DNA of 26,145 nucleotides from CAZUXE01 sp964624585 (GTDB lineage Bacteria > Hydrothermota > Tepidihabitantia > B3-TA06), in assembly GCA_964624585.1 (NCBI GenBank), contig CAZUXE010000020.1, positions 1 to 26,145 of the forward strand. The letters are read 5' to 3'. The notes beneath the pieces were generated by a model. It was not told where the DNA came from, searched no databases, and was given only the letters and a program-made list of their open reading frames with translations. This document shows positions 1 to 5,788 of this stretch, piece after piece (position 1 is the first letter of the stretch; each line of letters starts with the position of its first letter). The translations under genes were made by a program, and so were the position numbers.

Positions 1-143
1 AAGACATTTACAGAAATCAAGCTAAGAATGAATATATCGAATACCTTGCTAATCCTATCCCCTACTGTTGCCCGTTCCAATATTTGATATATTCTCATAC
101 GGATTTTCTCTATGGAATTAACAGAATACTTCTTCTCTATCAC
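1..143 (-). CDS. Ion transporter (voltage-gated K+ channel-like), N-terminal fragment
   Basis: Reading the minus strand from a GTG at 143 gives an open frame of 47 codons running off the left edge. After a basic start it reads RMRIYQILERATVGDRISK and then enters a hydrophobic segment (VFDIFILSLISVNVL). This matches the start of bacterial six-helix ion transport proteins, where a short amphipathic lead with an 'LE...GD..S..FDIFI' pattern precedes S1. The product would sit in the inner membrane. Only the region up to the first helix is visible, so selectivity filter and pore cannot be checked. A promoter (153-180) ends 9 nt before the GTG, so the mRNA has almost no leader and there is no room for a Shine-Dalgarno site. 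The family call rests on a short segment. Confidence 0.6.
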   Translation of the reverse strand, partial: MIEKKYSVNSIEKIRMRIYQILERATVGDRISKVFDIFILSLISVNV

Positions 144-152
144 AATAAAACG

Positions 153-180
153 AATATACTCCGCCGTTTCACTATGTCAA
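153..180 (-). promoter_or_regulatory. Sigma70-type promoter of the ion transporter gene
   Basis: Minus strand: TTGACA (180-175), 16-bp spacer, TATATT (158-153). The expected transcription start is near 146, only about 3 nt ahead of the GTG at 143. Confidence 0.65.
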
Positions 181-285
181 ATCTATAACTCATAACTTAT
201 AACACTCTGTAATCAATAACCTAACTAAGACACTCAACCGCTTTTCGCTTCCCCAACTTGCAACCTCAGGCAGGCAGTTTGCGTC

Positions 286-313
286 TTGACTTCTATAGCT
301 GAAGGCCTAAAAT
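286..313 (+). promoter_or_regulatory. Sigma70-type promoter of the lolA operon
   Basis: TTGACT (286-291), 16-bp spacer, TAAAAT (308-313). It lies about 32 nt upstream of the lolA start codon and would give a short leader holding the strong AAGGAGG site at 333-339. Confidence 0.6.
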
Positions 314-344
314 TAAGCAATTATGGACTTTTAAGGAGGTCAAG

Positions 345-998
345 TTGCGCAAAATCTTAACCGCAGCATTATTAGGGATAGTCTTATTATCCCTTACGCC
401 GCTTCACGCCGCTACGCCGCAGCAAACATTCAAGGCCGTTATCAACAAGTATTCAAAAGTCAACACCCTCAAGGCAAGCTTCATTGAACAGGTTTGCAGC
501 AAAACAAACGGAACCTGTACACGTCTTGAAGGCAATTTTGCCTACGCTTATCCTAATAAATTCAGGCTTGACGTAGAAACACCTTCAAAACAACTGCTAG
601 TTAGCGATGGCAAGATGTTCTGGATATATATCCCTGCCCAAAATCAGGCAATTCAAACCTTTTCCGGCCCTGAACAAGAACTGTTTCTGTTCTTTACACG
701 TCTTAAAGACTACGACCAAACCTACAACGTAAATCTAGAGCCTACCAAGGATTCACTGCTGAACGCCAACTTTAGCGTTAAACAAGGCAAAAAAGCCTTC
801 ATGCCCGCATTTACCCTTGTTATTAATCCTGCAACTAACAAAGTTGTTGAACTGAAAATTGAAAAAGGGGACAGCGAAATAAGCTTCCAGATGAAAAATG
901 TTGAACATAATCCGAAATTTGCGCAAGACCTGTTCACTTTTGAACCTCCTGAAGGAACAGTAATAGTCAAAGATACGGGTAAGGGGTACGATAATTGA
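345..998 (+). CDS. lolA: LolA, periplasmic outer-membrane lipoprotein chaperone
   Basis: LolA carries lipoproteins released by LolCDE across the periplasm to the outer-membrane receptor. The 217-residue protein has a signal peptide (about 1-22, cut after LHA), the 'A.F.Q' strand typical of LolA near residues 44-49, and a C-terminal F-EPPEGT motif (199-205) diagnostic of the family. C51 and C58 could form a disulfide in the first hairpin; this pair is not a family hallmark. The start is TTG at 345, supported by AAGGAGG at 333-339 and by the signal peptide beginning MRKIL. It overlaps the next gene by 4 nt, and is the first gene of a five-gene operon that ends with a LolB-like lipoprotein. Confidence 0.9.
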   Translation: MRKILTAALLGIVLLSLTPLHAATPQQTFKAVINKYSKVNTLKASFIEQVCSKTNGTCTRLEGNFAYAYPNKFRLDVETPSKQLLVSDGKMFWIYIPAQNQAIQTFSGPEQELFLFFTRLKDYDQTYNVNLEPTKDSLLNANFSVKQGKKAFMPAFTLVINPATNKVVELKIEKGDSEISFQMKNVEHNPKFAQDLFTFEPPEGTVIVKDTGKGYDN

Positions 999-1417
999 GA
1001 CTGGAAAGAGATAACTTCTGCTTTGCCTGCGGGAAGAATAATCCTCGTGGCTTAAAAATGAATATTGATATTGATTATAATGGCGCTCGATGCGAATATT
1101 TCGTTCCAAAAGACATTCAAGGCTGGCCCAATATAACTCACGGCGGATTGATATCTACCATGCTTGATGAAATTATGGTATGGGCAGCTGCCGGAAGAGA
1201 CATTGATACGGTAACAGCCGAAATAACCGTGCGCTTTAAGAATCCTCTACCCACTGAACACACCGTTAAAATTGAAGGGAAAATACTTGAAGACAGAAAA
1301 CGTTTGCTTTTAACCGAAGCGCGGATATTTGACAACAACAAGGTGTATGCTGAAGCCAGAGCAAAACTCTATAGAGTAACAGAATCAGACAAGAACCGGA
1401 TGCATGAATCAACCTAA
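995..1417 (+). CDS. PaaI-family hotdog thioesterase
   Basis: This 140-residue hotdog-fold protein carries the HGG motif of PaaI/YbgC-type acyl-CoA thioesterases (ITHGGLISTMLDE, around residues 48-60), in which Asp/Glu on the following helix is part of the active site. An N-terminal FCFACGKNNPRGL segment with C9 and C12 is typical of a PaaI subgroup. The substrate cannot be told from sequence. The TTG start at 995 overlaps the lolA stop (TTGA), so translation is probably coupled, and the gene overlaps rimO by 14 nt. Nothing visible links a thioesterase to lipoprotein transport, so co-transcription may be just shared expression. Confidence 0.85.
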   Translation: MRLERDNFCFACGKNNPRGLKMNIDIDYNGARCEYFVPKDIQGWPNITHGGLISTMLDEIMVWAAAGRDIDTVTAEITVRFKNPLPTEHTVKIEGKILEDRKRLLLTEARIFDNNKVYAEARAKLYRVTESDKNRMHEST

Positions 1418-2723
1418 GGCTCTGCGAGCTGCGGTAATTAATTTGGGGTGTGCAAAAAATCGGGTAGACGCTGAGATAATTATGGCCAAACTGGGACAGG
1501 CGGGCTATTTAATAACATCTGAGCCTGCCAACGCTCAGGTAGTTATCATCAATACCTGTGGATTTCTACAAGAGGCTATTGAAGAGGCTAATCAGCTTAT
1601 TGAAAGTTTTCACCAAAAACGGAAGACTGGTGAGTTAAATAAGCTTTTGGTCACCGGCTGTATACCTCAGAGGAATCCCACAGAAATACTCGCCCAATTC
1701 CCCTGGGTCGACGCCTTCGTGGGTATAGACCAAATTCCTGATATTCCACGAATAATTGAAGAACCTGCAAAACGCGGAAGACTGTTGGTCTCCCCTATTC
1801 CTTCGTGGAATCCGGGAAGCGAACATCCACGACTTCTATCAACCCCTAGGCACTACACTTATTTAAGGCTAACTGAAGGCTGCTCTAATTCATGTTCATA
1901 CTGCACTATTCCGACAATAAGGGGGCCTGTCCGTTTCAGAAACCCTGAAGATATTCTTTCGGAAGCCCTCAATTTAGCAAAAATGGGTACCAAGGAGTTG
2001 ATTCTTATTGCTCAAGACACTACAGCGCACCCAAGCTTCAACTCAATTTTAAGAAAGCTAGAGAAAATTGACGATTTAAGATGGATACGAATACTTTACG
2101 CTCACCCCGCACACCTGGCTGAAGAGACCCTTGAACTTATAGCTGAAAGTGATAAGTTGCTAAATTATATCGACTTGCCGATTCAACATCTTGCCGATTC
2201 GGTCTTGAAACGAATGAACCGCAAGGTTAGTAAAACAAGAATTAAAAAACTTATAACTAAGGCGCGTAAGCTTGATGCCAACTTCGCTCTAAGAACTACG
2301 CTAATGGTTGGTTTTCCTGGCGAAACCGACGAAGATTTTCAGGAAATGAAGCAAGAACTTTCAGAAATGCAACTAACCCATTTGGGTATATTTATTTTTT
2401 CACCGGAAAAGGGAACTCCTGCTTCGCTTATGGGAAATCAAATACCGTTTGAAAAGGCGAAGGAACGCGCTATAGAACTTATTGAACTGGCTGAAGAAAT
2501 GCAAATGCTTGAATATGAAAGGCTTAAGGGGAGCATTCAGGAAGCGGTAATCGATTATTGCAACGCAGGTGGCGCTGTTGGAAGACTATGGAGCGACGCT
2601 CCTGAGATTGACAGGGTTGTTAAAATTAAAGGAAATTGCCTTAAGCAAGGACAGTTTGCTAAGTTAAAAGTGCTAGGAGGAACCGATGATTACATCATTG
2701 CTGATTGGATTAACTCTATTTAA
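1404..2723 (+). CDS. rimO: RimO, ribosomal protein S12 methylthiotransferase
   Basis: RimO uses two [4Fe-4S] clusters and S-adenosylmethionine to add a methylthio group to an aspartate of ribosomal protein S12. The 439-residue length is typical. Domains in order: N-terminal UPF0004/MTTase domain with cluster cysteines C16 (LGCAKNRVD), C52 (NTCGF) and C86 (TGC); radical SAM core with CSNSCSYC (C160, C164, C167); C-terminal TRAM domain from about residue 370. The choice of RimO over MiaB rests on 'YLRLTEGCSN.CSYC.IP.IRGP' and the short C-terminus. The ATG at 1404 lies inside the preceding gene. The 3' end overlaps the next gene by 38 nt. Confidence 0.92.
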   Translation: MNQPKALRAAVINLGCAKNRVDAEIIMAKLGQAGYLITSEPANAQVVIINTCGFLQEAIEEANQLIESFHQKRKTGELNKLLVTGCIPQRNPTEILAQFPWVDAFVGIDQIPDIPRIIEEPAKRGRLLVSPIPSWNPGSEHPRLLSTPRHYTYLRLTEGCSNSCSYCTIPTIRGPVRFRNPEDILSEALNLAKMGTKELILIAQDTTAHPSFNSILRKLEKIDDLRWIRILYAHPAHLAEETLELIAESDKLLNYIDLPIQHLADSVLKRMNRKVSKTRIKKLITKARKLDANFALRTTLMVGFPGETDEDFQEMKQELSEMQLTHLGIFIFSPEKGTPASLMGNQIPFEKAKERAIELIELAEEMQMLEYERLKGSIQEAVIDYCNAGGAVGRLWSDAPEIDRVVKIKGNCLKQGQFAKLKVLGGTDDYIIADWINSI

Positions 2724-3534
2724 TTCAAACGACGAAAAGCCCCTGATAAGTTTTCCTATTGACGTTTCAGGAGAAGCCTATGTTGGCAAATATTTCATTT
2801 CAGAACCTTCACCTAAAGATACTATGTTTAATATAGACGTAGGTATTCAGGCTAGTTTGGATGTAATTGATATAGCCGGTCAACGATTTTTTATAGCCTA
2901 CCGTGATGAATTAATTGCAGGAACACAAGTCGGAAACGTAGCCTTTGACCCTCGTATGGCTCATTATTATCTGTTAACCGGTTTCAGGTTTAATGTAATG
3001 GATAAGATTGCAGCAAAACTTTATTTGAATCACGACTGTAATCACAACATTGATAGGCGACACGATACCTTAAAGGTTGTTTTTAATCGCTTTATCCTTG
3101 CTGTAGGTACGCCTGGCGCCTTTGCAAATAAGAATCTGGAATTCATAGCTAAGTCTCCGTGGTACAAACGTTTGAATGCAAAAATTACCTACGAGTACTT
3201 TCCTCACGATACTATAATTGACGCCTTGAATTCAACTGATATATATCACGGCATACAGATAGACCTATTGTTTGATAAACCTATTTACAAAAATATCTAT
3301 GCTACAGCTCGTCTGTTTACCTATTTTTCACGTATAAAACCAAAACCCAACGCCCCTGAGGCATATGAGCCTTTTTGGGGAACTCAGCTTGCGCCTCAGA
3401 TTGGTATAGGCATTCTTCGTAAAGATGTATCGCTAGAACTATACCTACGCTCCTGGTTGGTGGCCGATATCGGCGATATTGGATTCAGGGAACCAGACCC
3501 ATGGCCTTATCTGGGGTTGCATTTACGGTTTTAA
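2686..3534 (+). CDS. Probable outer-membrane beta-barrel protein, unknown family
   Basis: I do not recognise the family. The 282-residue protein is rich in alternating aromatic/hydrophobic and polar residues in short stretches (for example ISFPIDVSGEAYVGKYF, YYLLTGFRFNV, IKLDAKITYEYF-like strands) and ends in LGLHLRF. A terminal Phe after alternating residues is the usual signal for BAM-dependent barrel assembly. The hydrophobic lead MITSLLIGLTLF is short for a signal peptide, but AGGAGG at 2675-2680 fixes the ATG at 2686. A patch NHDCNHNIDRRHD (about residues 105-117) is unusually polar and His/Asp-rich, perhaps a loop or active site. It lies between rimO and a LolB-like lipoprotein gene, consistent with an envelope role. 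Barrel topology is inference. Confidence 0.6.
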   Translation: MITSLLIGLTLFNSNDEKPLISFPIDVSGEAYVGKYFISEPSPKDTMFNIDVGIQASLDVIDIAGQRFFIAYRDELIAGTQVGNVAFDPRMAHYYLLTGFRFNVMDKIAAKLYLNHDCNHNIDRRHDTLKVVFNRFILAVGTPGAFANKNLEFIAKSPWYKRLNAKITYEYFPHDTIIDALNSTDIYHGIQIDLLFDKPIYKNIYATARLFTYFSRIKPKPNAPEAYEPFWGTQLAPQIGIGILRKDVSLELYLRSWLVADIGDIGFREPDPWPYLGLHLRF

Positions 3535-3537
3535 GCT

Positions 3538-4206
3538 ATGAAAAACAGGCAATTTTTCCTTATTACCCTTGTATTTTTGCTTCTTCTTAGCGGATGCCGC
3601 AAGTTGAAAAGGCCTGAACTTGAAAACTTGCCTGTTTTGCTTGAGGAAGCGCAGGGAAATTATTCATATGAAGATTCAAGCTCGTCATATTCAGGTCGCT
3701 TCATTTTATTTTCATATGAAAATTTACTAGCAATAGACCTTTATGCCGCCTACTTTTCCGCAGCCTCAATAAGGTATTCTCCTGATTCAACCTTACTTTA
3801 TCTGCCTATGAATGGCGAACTTTTGATTATGAATCGCCAAGATGAGCTTCCTTTGGAAGGTTGGGAAATACCTATTTCACCACTAGCTTCAGGCTATTTG
3901 GGCAAAATTCCACCCCTATCTGACAGCGCAAAATGGCTTGGAGACTCATTTGTAATCTACAAGAACAAGCTTAGTTATTATCAAAACAAAAAGAAAGAGC
4001 TTGTGAAAATAAAGGCTATGGATTGGGAATTAATTCGTTCAGGAAGTCTGGCAAAGATTGCCAACAGGGCTAAACATATCTTATTCAAAAAAGGCAAGGC
4101 TCAACTGATTCTGGATTTCACCGATTTAGCAATAAAAAAACTAGACCCTTCGTTAATATTCACACTAACTCCACCAGAAGGAACCAAGATAATAGACTAC
4201 AGGTAA
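3538..4206 (+). CDS. LolB-like outer-membrane lipoprotein
   Basis: The N-terminus (MKNRQFFLIT...) is a lipoprotein signal peptide with lipobox LLSGC; lipidation would be at C20, and Arg-Lys at +2/+3 predicts sorting to the outer membrane rather than retention. The 200-residue mature part has the look of a LolA/LolB half-barrel: strands SYSGRFILFSYEN, LLAIDLYA, ASIRYSPDSTLLYLP, then a C-terminal IFTLTPPEGTKIID closely matching the FTFEPPEGT ending of LolA encoded in the same operon. DUF4292-type lipoproteins are the nearest group I can suggest. Its role would be the outer-membrane acceptor partner of LolA. It starts 3 nt after the barrel gene, without a clear Shine-Dalgarno. The family call is inference from motif and context. 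Confidence 0.6.
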   Translation: MKNRQFFLITLVFLLLLSGCRKLKRPELENLPVLLEEAQGNYSYEDSSSSYSGRFILFSYENLLAIDLYAAYFSAASIRYSPDSTLLYLPMNGELLIMNRQDELPLEGWEIPISPLASGYLGKIPPLSDSAKWLGDSFVIYKNKLSYYQNKKKELVKIKAMDWELIRSGSLAKIANRAKHILFKKGKAQLILDFTDLAIKKLDPSLIFTLTPPEGTKIIDYR

Positions 4207-4232
4207 CCTAAAGGCCAAATACAGCTATTTAG

Positions 4233-4303
4233 AATCTAAGACTAAGACCATTAAGTTACAAGCTTGCAGATGTATTACGGCTTGCAAGTCTCAGTCTTAG
4301 ATT
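4233..4303. repeat. Imperfect inverted repeat between convergent genes
   Basis: The arm at 4233-4248 (AATCTAAGACTAAGAC) pairs with 4288-4303 with one mismatch, and an inner pair (TTACAAGC / GCTTGCAA) extends the structure. It sits between the ends of the LolB-like gene and DUF4438. There is no U-run directly after either arm, so it may stop transcription only weakly or serve as an RNA 3' end. Confidence 0.55.
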
Positions 4304-4348
4304 ACGAAAGAGTGGTATTCTTAGTCTATATCTATATATTACAGACCT

Positions 4349-4400
4349 GTGTTACGAACAAGTGTTACGGGCAAGTGTTACGGGTAGGTGTTACGGATTA
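4349..4400. repeat. Four tandem 13-bp GTGTTACGG repeats
   Basis: Four units at exact 13-bp period: GTGTTACGAACAA (4349-4361), GTGTTACGGGCAA (4362-4374), GTGTTACGGGTAG (4375-4387) and GTGTTACGGATTA (4388-4400). It ends 3 nt before the DUF4438 stop codon. A looser array of the same motif lies at 19062-19210. Confidence 0.8.
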
Positions 4401-4403
4401 GAG

Positions 4404-5321
4404 CTATCTCTTCTTTTTAGCAGACTTCTTTTTTGCCGGACGAAACCGCCCCAACTTCAACAACTTACCGATATTGGCATTAGCGTTAAGTTTCGGAACA
4501 ATTAAAGACTTAGATGAAGCTATTAGTGTAGTAACCCCGGGACCGTGACCTGCAAACATACAATCGGAATGGATTATAATTCCTATAGTAACAGCCCCAC
4601 GACGCCAGCTGCGACCATAGACGTTATCGTGATCTGCAATGGCTACAAAGTCTCCAAAACGAAGTTTATCAAGCCCCAATTTGCTAATTTCTTCACGATC
4701 GGTAGTCATGATATCATAATCACCGGTTCCCATTGAAAGAGAGCCGACACCTGATCCCATAAGATGTCCAGGAACAATAGCTGCAACAGGAACTTCTATT
4801 TTACCGCCTTTAATCTCACGTATACCCATCTTCTTAAATAAATTGGGATCAAGATTATATAAATGGATATCAGGATAATCCAAAAGCTTGAGTCCTTGTC
4901 CCCAACCTTTAATAAGGAACTTATCATCCATAGTTAACTTTTCAAGAACATCATCTGCAAAATCTATCATAACATGCTCTGCTCCGCCATGATGCCCTGT
5001 TACCACACCTTTCTTGCCCTTAGCATCACCTGAAACTATAACAGCCTCATTACCTACACATGAATAAAAATGGTATGCAGTATTGGAGGGTCCGAATTTT
5101 TTTTCCTCATCAACTAAAGTAGAAACCCCAGGTTCAATATGATCACCTGCCCAACCGAACGCTAAATCGCCAATTTTTACATTATAACTAATACCACCTA
5201 TGCTGGGATACATAAAGGGGTTACCTTCAACATCTACTTTATGACTTCTACTTGCCGCAGGAAAAGCTGTTCTACCTTGCACCGACAACTTAACTACCTT
5301 ATCTGCATTAGTGCGTATCAT
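4404..5321 (-). CDS. DUF4438 domain protein
   Basis: The 305-residue protein is a full-length DUF4438 member, a family seen in Thermotogae and candidate phyla with solved structures but no assigned reaction that I know of. Conserved stretches include KVVKLSVQG near the start, GNEAVIVSGDAKGKKGVVTG, HHGGAEHV, GQGLKLLDYPD, LMGSGVGS, GDYDIMT and HSDCMFAGHGPG; the His/Asp-rich motifs suggest a metal or ligand site (inference). The start is the ATG at 5321, preceded by AAGGAGG. A longer frame to 5399 begins upstream of the transcription start and is rejected. The last 12 residues (RPAKKKSAKKKR) form a basic tail. The gene has its own promoter and is convergent with the lolA operon. Confidence 0.85.
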   Translation of the reverse strand: MIRTNADKVVKLSVQGRTAFPAASRSHKVDVEGNPFMYPSIGGISYNVKIGDLAFGWAGDHIEPGVSTLVDEEKKFGPSNTAYHFYSCVGNEAVIVSGDAKGKKGVVTGHHGGAEHVMIDFADDVLEKLTMDDKFLIKGWGQGLKLLDYPDIHLYNLDPNLFKKMGIREIKGGKIEVPVAAIVPGHLMGSGVGSLSMGTGDYDIMTTDREEISKLGLDKLRFGDFVAIADHDNVYGRSWRRGAVTIGIIIHSDCMFAGHGPGVTTLIASSKSLIVPKLNANANIGKLLKLGRFRPAKKKSAKKKR

Positions 5322-5358
5322 AATTCCTCCTTGAGGATAATTGAAAATATCTACATCC

Positions 5359-5386
5359 ATTATATAAACGATACAATACCTGTCAA
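5359..5386 (-). promoter_or_regulatory. Sigma70-type promoter of the DUF4438 gene
   Basis: Minus strand: perfect TTGACA (5386-5381), 16-bp spacer, perfect TATAAT (5364-5359). The start of transcription is expected near 5352, about 30 nt before the ATG at 5321, with AAGGAGG in between. Confidence 0.8.
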
Positions 5387-5535
5387 ACCCAAACTCCAAA
5401 CGAAACTAAGTTAATTCTCTAACTAGACCTAATTTCAGTGATTTTATAGATTAATTAAGAGATTCATTAGCGTTACAGTTTGAATTATCCACAAGCAATA
5501 GGCTTCGTATTTTGGGCAACTTAGCATAATACCTC

Positions 5536-5563
5536 TTGACAAAATCAAATTAAAGCCTATAAT
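5536..5563 (+). promoter_or_regulatory. Sigma70-type promoter of the FG-GAP protein gene
   Basis: Perfect TTGACA (5536-5541), 16-bp spacer, perfect TATAAT (5558-5563). The start codon is at 5789, so the leader would be roughly 218 nt, far longer than others in this window. Confidence 0.75.
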
Positions 5564-5634
5564 TTCAAATAGTTAGAAATCAGGAATAGGATTTAAGGGT
5601 TCCGTGGGTGTTTCGTAAGGAGTAGCTAGTCAAA

Positions 5635-5653
5635 ACGCATATCCATAATGCGT
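5635..5653 (+). promoter_or_regulatory. Small hairpin in the leader of the FG-GAP gene
   Basis: ACGCAT (5635-5640) and ATGCGT (5648-5653) are perfect complements around a 7-nt loop. It is a short stem with no U-run and its function is unknown. Confidence 0.3.
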
Positions 5654-5788
5654 AAATATGAAACAGGCAAGTAATACAGCCAAGATTTCATAGACCAATA
5701 CTCAAACACAAACAATATTGCCAAGGATAAATAAATATAGGATAGCGCTAAAATAAAAGCATATCCTTCAAAATATAAGGAGTTACTG

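Larger units (their letters stand above)
5400..5788. other. Intergenic region with divergent promoter and long leader
   Basis: 389 bp without a gene between divergently transcribed DUF4438 and the FG-GAP protein. It holds the plus-strand promoter at 5536-5563 and then about 215 nt of leader. The leader contains a small hairpin (5635-5653) and an AAGGAG at 5627-5632 with no start codon at usable distance. No riboswitch class is recognised. Confidence 0.6.

Noticed and set aside
753..1109. Minus-strand 118-codon frame
   Set aside because: Shadow of lolA and the thioesterase, with no family resemblance or ribosome site.
4349..4400. CRISPR array
   Set aside because: Repeat units are 13 bp with no unique spacers; it is a simple tandem repeat.
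5322..5399. Upstream extension of the DUF4438 frame to a start at 5399
   Set aside because: It covers a perfect TTGACA-16-TATAAT promoter; the family begins at MIRTNADKVVKL, which has AAGGAGG ahead.
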